The notes under the pieces were generated by a model. That model worked only from the letters and a program-made list of their open reading frames with translations, searched no databases and had not been told where the DNA came from. From BOG-1155 sp963717985 (lineage in GTDB: Bacteria; Desulfobacterota; Syntrophorhabdia; Syntrophorhabdales; WCHB1-27), in NCBI GenBank assembly GCA_963717985.1, contig CAVQYC010000003.1, positions 744,001-808,000 of the forward strand: a stretch of 64,000 bases of DNA, written 5' to 3'. This document shows positions 44,305-52,610 of the stretch, in pieces. The position numbers and the translations under genes are program-made. The first letter of the stretch is position 1. Each line of letters starts with the position of its first letter.

Positions 44305-45440
44305 GTGTACTGTCTCAGTAATATATTTACAATAGCCTTTGCTTGTGCTATACTTGGTGCATGTGGAAACCAGCCAATAAGCTCATGATGACGGAAGAAC
44401 AGCAAAGAACATTGGAAGCTTGGATTCGTGCGAAAAAGACGCCTCAAAGAGTAGTCCTCCGTTCCCGTATTTGCCTGCTTGCCGCAAGGGGTCTCTCGCA
44501 TAACGCCATCGCTAAGGAATTGGACGCCTCTCGCCCCACGGTTCTGTTGTGGACAAACCGATTTAGAGCGAAAGGCATTTCAGGATTGGCTGAAGATGCT
44601 CCTCATGGTCCCAGTTCAAGGCAACTCGATCCGAAAAAGGTTGATGCCATCGTGGAAGCTACCCTCCATACAACGCCTGCCGATTCAACCCACTGGTCGA
44701 CGAGAACTATGGCAAAGGCTCATGGCGTCAGCCATGCGACCGTGCAACGCATCTGGGACGCCCATGGCTTGCAGCCGCACCGCGTGGAGACCTTCAAGTT
44801 ATCCAAAGACAAGCGATTCGTGGAAAAACTGACGGATGTTGTAGGCGTCTATCTGAATCCGCCCGACAAGGCGGTGGTGCTATGCGTCGATGAAAAGACC
44901 CAGGTGCAGGCGCTCGATAGGACGCAACCGGGTCTGCCTATGAAGAAAGGGCGCTGCGGAACAATGACGCACGATTACCGACGCAACGGTACTACCTGTC
45001 TTTTTGCTGCGATGAACCTGTTGGAAGGAAAAGTTATCGGCTCCTGTTATCCCCGGCACAGGAACACGGAATTCCTAAAGTTTCTCCGCAAGATCAACCG
45101 GGAAGTGCCCCAGAAATTGGCAATTCACTTGATCCTGGATAATTATGGAACGCACGGCCACCCAAATGTGAAAATGTGGCTTGAAAAGCATCCTCGCTTT
45201 GCCCTTCACTTCACACCCACAAGCTCATCCTGGTTGAATCTGGTAGAACGTTGGTTTGGAGAAATCACACGGAAAAGAATCCGTCGGGGAGTATTCAAAA
45301 GCGTGCCGGAACTGGTAGCCGCCATCGAAGAGTACATCCGGCTCTACAACGAGAACCCCAAGCCTTTTGTTTGGACGAAGAAAGCGGAAGATATCGTCAA
45401 GAAGGTGGCCCGTTGTAAAGCCGTTACTGAGACAGTACAC
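44305..45440 (+). mobile_element. IS630-family insertion sequence
   Basis: 1,136 bp between TA dinucleotides at 44303-44304 and 45441-45442. Terminal inverted repeats are GTGTACTGTCTCAGTAA at the left and the complement TTACTGAGACAGTACAC at the right, perfect over 17 bases. TA duplication is the rule for IS630. Its transposase stop (TAG) uses the duplicated TA. Confidence 0.94.
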
Positions 45441-45443
45441 TAG
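44361..45443 (+). CDS. IS630 family transposase
   Basis: A transposase of about 360 residues (ATG 44361 assumed). Seen: RLSHNAIAKEL-like HTH (RGLSHNAIAKELDASRPTVL), VVLCVDEKTQVQALDRTQPG with the first catalytic Asp, IHLILDNYGTHGHPNVKMWL with the second, and SSSWLNLVERWFGEITRKRI with the catalytic Glu. It is complete. Confidence 0.92.
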   Translation: MWKPANKLMMTEEQQRTLEAWIRAKKTPQRVVLRSRICLLAARGLSHNAIAKELDASRPTVLLWTNRFRAKGISGLAEDAPHGPSSRQLDPKKVDAIVEATLHTTPADSTHWSTRTMAKAHGVSHATVQRIWDAHGLQPHRVETFKLSKDKRFVEKLTDVVGVYLNPPDKAVVLCVDEKTQVQALDRTQPGLPMKKGRCGTMTHDYRRNGTTCLFAAMNLLEGKVIGSCYPRHRNTEFLKFLRKINREVPQKLAIHLILDNYGTHGHPNVKMWLEKHPRFALHFTPTSSSWLNLVERWFGEITRKRIRRGVFKSVPELVAAIEEYIRLYNENPKPFVWTKKAEDIVKKVARCKAVTETVH

Positions 45444-46375
45444 CATTGAAGTGGCAGGGAACATTGCTCTCGTGGGATGATATTGACGGCAAGATTTTGC
45501 GAGCACCTAACGGAACCAGTTATAAGAAGAATTTCGAATTCTCTGTCGATGACAAAAAAGCCTATGGGTGGGTGGGAATTCTTGAAAGAGGCAGCCGAGC
45601 AGATGCAGGGTTTTCCATTATCTATTGCGGAAGGGTCATAAAAGGATGGCCTGATTCTTGGCGTCCATCCTCATTATACGGGCAAATACAAGGATCAAAT
45701 GACTTGGTCAACCAGAGGTTAATTGGAGAAATCCATCTTGATGATTTTATCGTCAGCCACACAAAAGATGACATTCTATGGCTGGGTAACCAAGAGGAGG
45801 CTGTTGAAGAGGGCTTACTAAAATGCTGCAGTGATTATAAAGAAGCAGCGAAGGAATATAGAAAATTCAAAGATGATGAACGAGGCCCATCTTCGACTGA
45901 GACGGATGCCGCTATTGATGAACTAAAACGCGAGCTAGAATCTCCCGAAATGGTCGACCAAATCTCCATAGAAATGATCCCTGCAGCAGAATCCGTAGAC
46001 CGCACCTTTGAAAAGATTGCCCAATCAGTGGTTTCGACCAGAGATGCAACCTTCATAGCTGTGGTCGGCCCTGTCATCGTCAAGATTTACATAAGTAATG
46101 ATATGTCCCCTAATGACCCATACGTAACCGTTGATTCAACTGAGCTAGAAGAAATTCTTGTGGTTATCAATACCGTTCATCCTCATTGGTCTCAACTGAA
46201 GGGCAGCGAAGGAGTTCTTAATTACTTAAGACACTGCACATACGATGCAATTGCGGAGTGGCAAGCCAGATCGAAAGCATCGAGAATAGACCCCAATACA
46301 ATAAAGCTCCTGAAGGATCAATTGCTTCGTGTTCCTTTTAAGATGGACGAACACGAGGGCTTACAAGGGGTCTAA
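45443..46375 (+). pseudogene. GHKL ATPase, C-terminal part
   Basis: The remaining about 310 residues: ALKWQGTLLSWDDIDGK, GWVGILERGSRADAGFSIIYCGRVI, and NQRLIGEIHLDDFIVSHTKDDILWLG, the S5-like segment that follows the ATPase domain in MORC-like proteins, then a charged helical tail (AAIDELKRELESPEM). Rejoined length is about 506 residues. Without the ATPase half this fragment is presumably inactive. Confidence 0.83.
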
Positions 46376-46466
46376 GACACTGGGCCGACACATGACATCT
46401 TATTTGACACTTGACAACATTAGCCCATGGATCGAGCGTTAGCCTTTTGTTCAAGGAGGCCCCCAA

Positions 46467-47114
46467 GTGGACTTACCGACCTTTCAGAATCCATTAACAG
46501 AAGACGAATATACCGTCCGGTTGCAGCCAAGAGAAGAAGATGTAAGGGGTCCATATTTTAGAGATCAAACAGCAATTATTCACTCTCTCCCATACCGTCG
46601 TCTTAAGCATAAGACGCAGGTCTATTTTTCCCCCCGGAATGATCATGTTTGTACAAGAGTAGTGCATTCCCAGCATGTTGCAACAATAGCTGCGACAATT
46701 GCACGTGGGTTGGGTCTAAATACAGAGTTGGCTTACGCTATAGGTTTAGGTCATGACCTTGGTCACGCACCCTTTGGTCACGCAGGCGAAACTTCACTGA
46801 ATTCCAAATGTCGTGATATTGGTGGGTTTATACATGAAATTCAGGGATTAAGAGTAGTAGATGTGTTAGGGAACCGGGGCAATAGCCTTAACCTTACTTA
46901 TGCAGTTAGGGATGGCATTATTTGCCATTGTGGTGAAGCACCAGACAAAAAACTCAGTCCCAGGAAAGATAGGTTGCCATTAGAAAACATTAGCAAGAGG
47001 GATAAACTTCCATGTAGCTGGGAAGGGTGTGCAGCTAGGATGGCTGACCGCATCGCATATTTGGGACGTGACTTGGAAGATTCTATGTCGAGGACTATGG
47101 TATATCCCCACTAG
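46467..47114 (+). pseudogene. dGTPase-like HD hydrolase, truncated by IS21
   Basis: The first 215 residues of a dNTP triphosphohydrolase. Seen: FRDQTAIIHSLPYRRLKHKTQV, HSQHVATIAATIARGLGL, GHDLGHAPFGHAGE with the HD metal site, and ARMADRIAYLGRDLEDSM with the late Asp. Normal length is 400-500 residues. The frame ends with TAG at the start of the IS21 element. AAGGAGG precedes the GTG start. The intact enzyme would hydrolyse dGTP; some bacterial dGTPases stop phage replication by dNTP depletion. Confidence 0.83.
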
Positions 47115-47244
47115 AAGGCTCTTAGGGCCAAGGTTATTCCCCACTTGGTAGGGCCAAGATAATTCCCCACTTTTGCCGGATGTCGGTAGACAAACCGAAT
47201 CTGATCCTGCCATTCCTATGGCAACAAATGGGAACGGAGGGATC

Positions 47245-48801
47245 ATGGCAAGGAGGGATATACCGATGAATGAAGTTGTGGAGACAATCTACCAGTGGCA
47301 CCAGGGAAGAAAGATCCAGCAGATCAGCAAATCGCTGGGCCTTGATCGCAAAACCGTGCGCAAGTATCTTGGCATGATAAACGAGCTGTCGATAGACCGT
47401 GGAAGTCCTCTCCCTGACGAGCAGGAGATCATCGGTAAGTTGAAGGACCTTATGGCAACGCAGGCGGCTGCCTACGAGCGTCCGGCGTTTGATCTCGTCG
47501 CACAGTACCGGGATGATATCAAACAATGGTTCGATGACACTCGCATGACCGCCAAGCAGGCATGGCGGCTTTTGAAGGAGAACTACAACATTGACGTCGG
47601 CTACACCACCGTCAAGCGGTATGTGAGAAAGGAGTTCCACCGGGAAAAGCCCCACGTGACCGTCCGCATCGAGACGCCTGCAGGCGATGAGGCGCAGGTA
47701 GACTTCGGCTACGCGGGGCTCATGTACGATCCCGAGGCGCAAAGGAAGCGCAAGACCTGGGCGTTCATCATGACCCTGTCTTTTAGCCGCCATCGGTTCG
47801 TGCGGTTCGTCTTCCACCAGGACATCCCCACCTGGCTCGACTGCCACGAACGGGCCTTCCAGTGGCTCGGAGGGGTACCCGCAAGGGTAACCCTGGACAA
47901 CCTAAAATCCGGTGTTTTGAAGGCGGACATTTATGACCCCCTCGTCAATTACGCCTATGCCGATCTCGAACGATACTATGGTTTTGTCGCTGACCCTGCC
48001 AAGGCGGGGGACGCCGAACAAAAGGGAAAGGTCGAGCGGTCCGTTGCGGTGGTGAAAAAGCATCTCCTTGCAGGCAGGACGTTCAAGGATATCCATGAGG
48101 CGAACGAGCGGGCGCTGCACTGGTGCAAGGAGGAGATCGGCCAGGAGATCCATGGTACCACAAAGAGAAAGCCCTATCCCGTCTTCCTCGCCGAAGAAAG
48201 GCCCCGGCTGAAAGCCCTTCCGGACGCGCCTTTCGAGCGTCCCTTATGGAAGAAGTGCACGGTCCATCCCGACCACCACATCGTCTTCGACAAGTCCTAT
48301 TACTCCCTCCCTACGAGATACATCGGGAAAAAGGTGTGGGCGAAGGGAACGTACAAAAAGGTAGAGGTTTTCCTTGACCACGAGCGAATCAAGCTCCATC
48401 CGCGGGCGTCCCGGCCAGGGAGCTGGGTCACCGACCAGACAGACTATCCGCCGGATAAACTCGCCTTTCTTATGGCAACGCCTACATGGTGCCGGAAGAA
48501 GGCCGCCGAGTATGGTCCCCACACCGAGGCGCTCATCACGGCAATCCTTGAGGAACACGCCATGAGGAACCTCCGTAAAACCCAGGCAATCCTGCGTCTC
48601 GCGGAAAAATACCGCGACATCATCGAGAAGGTCGCGGAGAGGGCTCTTTCCTTCGGCAATACCAGATACAAGAGCATCAAGGCCATGCTTGAGAACGGCA
48701 TGACCCAGACAGATCACATGACCACCAGAACGGCGCCGTTGTCGGAACTGGGGAAGCGCTTCCTCCGATCACCCGATTATTTTAAGGGGGTCGCGCGATG
48801 A
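47245..48801 (+). CDS. istA: IS21 family transposase IstA
   Basis: A 518-residue integrase-type transposase. Seen: an N-terminal helix-turn-helix (IYQWHQGRKIQQISKSLGLDRKTVRKYL), then GDEAQVDFGYAGLMYD with the first catalytic Asp, RVTLDNLKSGVLKADI with the second, and AGDAEQKGKVERSVAVVKKH with the Glu. ATG 47245 is chosen because GGAGGG lies three to eight bases upstream. Four-base overlap with istB (ATGA-type). Confidence 0.92.
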   Translation: MARRDIPMNEVVETIYQWHQGRKIQQISKSLGLDRKTVRKYLGMINELSIDRGSPLPDEQEIIGKLKDLMATQAAAYERPAFDLVAQYRDDIKQWFDDTRMTAKQAWRLLKENYNIDVGYTTVKRYVRKEFHREKPHVTVRIETPAGDEAQVDFGYAGLMYDPEAQRKRKTWAFIMTLSFSRHRFVRFVFHQDIPTWLDCHERAFQWLGGVPARVTLDNLKSGVLKADIYDPLVNYAYADLERYYGFVADPAKAGDAEQKGKVERSVAVVKKHLLAGRTFKDIHEANERALHWCKEEIGQEIHGTTKRKPYPVFLAEERPRLKALPDAPFERPLWKKCTVHPDHHIVFDKSYYSLPTRYIGKKVWAKGTYKKVEVFLDHERIKLHPRASRPGSWVTDQTDYPPDKLAFLMATPTWCRKKAAEYGPHTEALITAILEEHAMRNLRKTQAILRLAEKYRDIIEKVAERALSFGNTRYKSIKAMLENGMTQTDHMTTRTAPLSELGKRFLRSPDYFKGVAR

Positions 48802-49544
48802 TCGACCACCACCTCATAGACCAATTACGTAAGTTGAAGCTGGGAGGGTTCCTGGAAAGCCTGGAGCTCAGGCTTGCCCAGGTGACAAATGACGACCTGT
48901 CCCATCTCGCTTTTCTCACCCTTATCATCCAGGACGAGATCGAACGGAGAGAGGCGAAGAAGCTATCCCTCCGTATCCGGCAGGCCGCCTTCGAAGAAGA
49001 GAAGACTCTGGAGGGGTTCGACTTTGCCTTCAATCCAAGGATCAGAAGGGGCGTTGTTACCGACCTCGCGACCTGTCTGTTCATAGAGAAAAAAGAGCAT
49101 GTCCTCATATACGGACCCGCCGGCGTGGGGAAGACCCACTTGGCCGAGGCGCTGGGACACGAGGCTTGCAGGAGAGGATATACGACGCTCTTTATTAAAT
49201 CGGCAAAGATACTCAGGAGCCTTTTTGCGGCACGAGCGGATCAGTCATGGGAGAGGCAGCTCAAGAGGTTCGTGAGACCGGACCTCCTCATTATCGATGA
49301 CTTCGGGCTTACAGCGTTGACGCCGATCCAGGCGGAGGACTTCTACGAGCTCGTCGCGGAGCGGCACCTTCGGTCATCCATCGTCATCACCAGCAACCGG
49401 CCGCCGCAGGACTGGATAGGTCTTTTCCCCGATCCGGTCATGGCCAACTCAGCGCTCGACCGCCTGAGCCACCATGCCCATCACATCATTATAGATGAAG
49501 GAGAATCATATAGGAGGAAACTGAGCCCAAACAACAACCGATGA
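48798..49544 (+). CDS. istB: IS21 helper ATPase IstB
   Basis: A 248-residue AAA+ ATPase. Seen: KLKLGGFLESLELRLAQ at the N-terminus, Walker A YGPAGVGKTHLAEALG, Walker B DLLIIDDFGLTAL, and SSIVITSNRPPQDWIGLFPD. It helps IstA choose target DNA. It is complete. Confidence 0.93.
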   Translation: MIDHHLIDQLRKLKLGGFLESLELRLAQVTNDDLSHLAFLTLIIQDEIERREAKKLSLRIRQAAFEEEKTLEGFDFAFNPRIRRGVVTDLATCLFIEKKEHVLIYGPAGVGKTHLAEALGHEACRRGYTTLFIKSAKILRSLFAARADQSWERQLKRFVRPDLLIIDDFGLTALTPIQAEDFYELVAERHLRSSIVITSNRPPQDWIGLFPDPVMANSALDRLSHHAHHIIIDEGESYRRKLSPNNNR

Positions 49545-49616
49545 CTGACTACCCATCCGGGCAGAAGTGAGGAATTACCGCCGCCCCGGGGGTGGGGAAT
49601 TACCTTGGCTCTTGAC

Positions 49617-49850
49617 AACTGCGGTGCCCAACTCAAAACCATTTCTTCGTTTGAATCAATCGTGTCCAAAGATATCTCAGTGCTCGCCCTTACACGAAAC
49701 AGGGTCAAAACCATTAAGGAACACTCACAGTTAAGCACTATCAAGGACATATTGATGGATCATGAGTTCAAGGAATTGAGAAGCGTTCACATGATAGGAC
49801 CGGTGTGGGCAAAGCGCATCTATGGCTACGCTGAGGAAAGTATATCGTGA
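49617..49850 (+). pseudogene. 3' remnant of an unidentified gene
   Basis: About 77 codons in frame after the right end of IS21. The C-terminus ELRSVHMIGPVWAKRIYGYA looks like a helix-hairpin-helix DNA-binding motif, and upstream is SVLALTRNRVKTIKEHSQL. It may be the end of the dGTPase-linked gene or a different gene whose 5' part was lost with the IS21 insertion. Its stop overlaps the start of the HEPN gene (GTGA), so the two were coupled. Confidence 0.5.
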
Positions 49851-50677
49851 GGTGGGAAAGCGCTGTCAGTCAGGCACCTCAAACCATCAGAATTGCGGAT
49901 ATTCAGCGTTACGTTGTCTCTGGCAGTCTGCCTCTTCAATCACCCATCGATACCTTCTATATGTTATCCCAAGAAATCCTGAAGATTGGAGATGTGGACT
50001 TTTTACAGAAAAGTCCACATGCAGGAGGCCTTTTGCTCACGGGTATAGTCTCTGCTACAGAAAACTATGTCCGAGATATTTTGTCAGGCATTCTATCCAT
50101 TTGTCCCATTTCTCAGTCCCAGTCAGCCGATGAGACAATCGACCTCGGAGCCGTTATTTGGCATGATCCGTCTAATGCCCTTCGAAGCGCCTTTGAACAC
50201 TACTCCTTCACTTCTTCCAAGAACATTTTGGGCACCTGTCAAAAGTACACTGGAATCCAGATCAACAGCCGCCTGTCCGTATTTGATGAATTCGATAAGT
50301 TGTGCGAGTTGAGGCATGGTATCGTTCACGCGGGGGCCTGTGTTCCCGGAAAAAATGCCGTCAGGCTCCAAATACCGGGCATCAGCGGCTGCATTCTGCG
50401 TGTAAGTATAGGATTTGCGGAGTTACAGGAGGCCGGAGCTGTCTGTACAAACTTAGTTGCCAGTTTGAATATGGAACTATTTAAAAGTATGGCACAACGA
50501 TGGGCTGACGATTGGCGAAAACTTTCTGGCTGGAACCCGGCCGCTGAAGATTCTCTTTTTTCACAGCTCTGGCAAATGTTTCATTCCAATAATGACGAGC
50601 AAAACGGACTAATAACTGCTCTGATGACCATGGACCAATGCAAAGCGGCGGTGGAAAACGAATTCGGCGTAGTTTAG
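49847..50677 (+). CDS. HEPN-type protein of the defence locus
   Basis: A 276-residue protein with the HEPN ribonuclease signature RHGIVH at 156-161 (R-x4-H, with His after Arg) in the context FDEFDKLCELRHGIVHAGACV. An earlier helix ATENYVRDILSGIL supports the HEPN helical bundle. HEPN proteins with this motif cut RNA and often act as toxins in defence. The start is GTG, overlapping the previous remnant's stop, so it belonged to the same operon. The exact HEPN subfamily is not clear. The ORF is intact. Confidence 0.7.
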   Translation: MRWESAVSQAPQTIRIADIQRYVVSGSLPLQSPIDTFYMLSQEILKIGDVDFLQKSPHAGGLLLTGIVSATENYVRDILSGILSICPISQSQSADETIDLGAVIWHDPSNALRSAFEHYSFTSSKNILGTCQKYTGIQINSRLSVFDEFDKLCELRHGIVHAGACVPGKNAVRLQIPGISGCILRVSIGFAELQEAGAVCTNLVASLNMELFKSMAQRWADDWRKLSGWNPAAEDSLFSQLWQMFHSNNDEQNGLITALMTMDQCKAAVENEFGVV

Positions 50678-50958
50678 TATGGACGCGAGGGGAGACAAGG
50701 GGGACGACCATAAGCAAATAAATAGTCGAACTAAGAAGACAGGTGTTGGCGGCGCTGAAAAAGATACCAATTATGCCATAGTGGTTCCACATCAAGCGCC
50801 CCTATTCACTTTCTTAAGACCATCTCCTTTTTCTTTCCTCAGGGAAAACGGAATGAATATTCCCCCCGTCCTCCCTGAGGGTACTCCTAAACCGTTACGG
50901 TCGCAGGGCGTTGCGACAATTGCCGGCTTTATTCTCCGCCTTTAACGTGGTTTAACTG
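50678..50958. other. Gap with inverted repeat between HEPN and fic
   Basis: An 8-bp inverted repeat, CCTCAGGG (50837-50844) and CCCTGAGG (50873-50880), 28-base loop, may form a weak terminator or regulatory stem. A short frame at 50679-50945 has no recognisable domain and is not called. Confidence 0.4.
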
Positions 50959-50988
50959 TTGCATTTGCGGTGAATATGATCTATAATA
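50959..50988 (+). promoter_or_regulatory. Promoter giving a near-leaderless fic mRNA
   Basis: A perfect TATAAT at 50983-50988 with TTGCAT at 50959-50964 (18-base spacer). The expected start of transcription is about 50995, four bases before the ATG at 50999. There is no ribosome-binding site. Confidence 0.6.
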
Positions 50989-50998
50989 TCCGCATGAT

Positions 50999-52150
50999 AT
51001 GCGACGATTGAAACGCTATATCCATGAATTACCGGACTGGCCTCATTTCCGCTGGAATCATGAGACCGTGGATCAAAAGCTTGCCGCTGTGCGATATAGA
51101 CAAGGGGAACTGATCGGACGGATGAAGGCCATGGGCTTTTCTCTTCGTGCGGAAACCGTCTTTCAAACGCTGACGCTCGATGTGGTGAAATCCAGCGAAA
51201 TTGAAGGAGAGATACTCGATAGGGAACAGGTGCGATCCTCTATCGCTCGGCATCTCGGCATGGACATAGGGGCACTGACCCCGGTGTCCGGAAACATCGA
51301 GGGCGTGGTAGAAATGACGCTTGATGCCACGCAGAATTATGATAAGCCTTTAACCAAAGAAAGGTTGGTCGGTTGGCATGCCTCGCTCTTTCCCACCGGG
51401 TACAGCGGGGTTAGGAAGATCAAGGTTGGCGACTGGCGGGATGACGGCAAAGGTCCAATGCAAGTTGTCTCAGGCGGGGTCGGTCATGAGCGTGTGTATT
51501 TCGAAGCCCCGGCTGCCGGTCGGATAGAGCAAGAAATGACGGCCTTTCTTGACTGGTTTAACAACGATCACAGCACCGATCCCGTACTGCGGGCGGGTAT
51601 CGCCCATCTCTGGTTTGTCACCATCCATCCTTTCGAAGACGGCAATGGACGTATCGCCCGTGCTCTCACTGACATGATGCTCGCCAGGTCGGAGCAGAGT
51701 TCTCAACGCTTCTACAGCATGTCGGCACAAATACGGAACGAACGGGACGCCTATTATGGTGGTTTGGAGGAGACACAGAAAGGAACGCTTGACGTTACGG
51801 CACGGCTGGAATGGTTTCTCGATTGCCTGAACCACGCATTTCACGGCGTGGAGAGCACACTTGCAATCGTGCTCAAGAGGGCCCGCTTCTGGGAATCGTA
51901 CGCTGGAACACCGTTTAATGACCGCCAGCGTCTGGTCCTGAATAAGCTGCTTGACGGGATCGAAGGTAAACTGACATCGTCGAAATGGGCCAAGATGGCG
52001 AAGTGCTCCCAGGACACCGCATTGCGCGACATTCTTGAACTCGTGACACACGGCATTCTGGCCAAAGACCCGGCCGGTGGCCGGAGTACCAGTTATTCGC
52101 TTATCGTTCCCACACACAATGGGCCTTTTATTGACATACATCGAAAATAG
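50999..52150 (+). CDS. Fic-family protein (DUF4172-Fic), AMP-transferase type
   Basis: A 383-residue Fic protein. Residues 1-70 hold the N-terminal domain (YIHELPDWPHFRW) and an alpha-inhibitory motif SSEIEG at 65-70 fitting (S/T)xxxE(G/N), which blocks the active site. The core HPFEDGNGRIAR is at 210-221, with catalytic His210 and full motif. The C-terminal part has a winged helix (TSSKWAKMAKCSQDTALRDIL). Fic enzymes AMPylate proteins; the target is unknown. It follows the defence locus and precedes a broken VapBC module. Confidence 0.92.
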   Translation: MRRLKRYIHELPDWPHFRWNHETVDQKLAAVRYRQGELIGRMKAMGFSLRAETVFQTLTLDVVKSSEIEGEILDREQVRSSIARHLGMDIGALTPVSGNIEGVVEMTLDATQNYDKPLTKERLVGWHASLFPTGYSGVRKIKVGDWRDDGKGPMQVVSGGVGHERVYFEAPAAGRIEQEMTAFLDWFNNDHSTDPVLRAGIAHLWFVTIHPFEDGNGRIARALTDMMLARSEQSSQRFYSMSAQIRNERDAYYGGLEETQKGTLDVTARLEWFLDCLNHAFHGVESTLAIVLKRARFWESYAGTPFNDRQRLVLNKLLDGIEGKLTSSKWAKMAKCSQDTALRDILELVTHGILAKDPAGGRSTSYSLIVPTHNGPFIDIHRK

Positions 52151-52196
52151 CGTTACACATATTTACGTGTAGATATGCTTTCTGCAGGAGGGATGT

Positions 52197-52442
52197 ATGG
52201 AAAAGCAGAATGTCACCCTCTCACTTCCCAAAGCGCTCGTGAAGAAAGCGAAATTGCTCGCTGTTCGGGAAGAGAAATCCTTCAACGAGCTGGTACGGCA
52301 GTGTCTGGAGCAGCGCCTGAACACTGCAACAGGCTATGCAAAGGCGCGCGAGCGACAGCTCAAGCTGCTTGAGTCAGGCTTCGACCTGGGCACAAACGGA
52401 AAGGTCTCCGTGACACGAGAGGAGATTCATGAGCGGCGATAG
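52197..52442 (+). CDS. VapB-like antitoxin (ribbon-helix-helix)
   Basis: An 81-residue protein starting EKQNVTLSLPKALVKKAKLLAVREEKSFNELVRQCLEQRL, a CopG/RHH-type N-terminus, then a C-terminal tail (SVTREEIHERR) that would bind the toxin. AGGAGGG precedes the ATG. It overlaps the start of the truncated toxin gene (ATG inside GAGATTCATGAG). The antitoxin is intact. Confidence 0.75.
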   Translation: MEKQNVTLSLPKALVKKAKLLAVREEKSFNELVRQCLEQRLNTATGYAKARERQLKLLESGFDLGTNGKVSVTREEIHERR

Positions 52443-52521
52443 AACATTCGTCGACACGAATGTCTTCGAGCCCGAGGTGCACTGCGTAACGTCTTTCCCC
52501 GGCCGGAGGAAATTTCGATGA
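52429..52521 (+). pseudogene. VapC toxin start, truncated
   Basis: Thirty codons: SGDRTFVDTNVFE is the first strand of a PIN-domain toxin with its first catalytic Asp (FVDTNV). After codon 14 the sequence stops resembling a PIN domain (PEVHCVTSFPGRRKFR) and ends. The other acidic residues are missing, so the toxin cannot work. The break is 90 bases before the second IS200 copy. Confidence 0.75.
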
Positions 52522-52527
52522 TAGGTG

Positions 52528-52599
52528 CCGAAATCTCGGGGCCGCCGCCCGGAGGCGTACTCTCTCGTACGTCGAGGACGCGCGACCCCGAGATTTCGG
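52528..52599. repeat. Inverted repeat between VapC remnant and IS200
   Basis: A perfect 14-bp stem (CCGAAATCTCGGGG at 52528-52541 and its complement at 52586-52599) with a 44-base loop, which itself has a small CGTAC/GTACG pairing. The loop is G/C rich. Its origin is unknown; it may be the end of another mobile element. Confidence 0.7.
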
Positions 52600-52610
52600 T
52601 GCATGGCGCG

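Larger units (their letters stand above)
47115..49618 (+). mobile_element. IS21-family insertion sequence
   Basis: About 2.5 kb carrying istA and istB. Each end has two copies of a repeated motif (left GGCCAAGGTTATTCCCCAC and GGCCAAGATAATTCCCCAC; right the complements of AGCCAAGGTAATTCCCCAC and GGTAATTCCTCAC), as is usual for IS21. The exact ends are uncertain by several bases and no clear target duplication was found, so a deletion at one side is possible. Confidence 0.85.

Noticed and set aside
50679..50945. 88-codon frame after the HEPN gene
   Set aside because: There is no recognisable domain, and it contains an inverted repeat that fits a regulatory role better.
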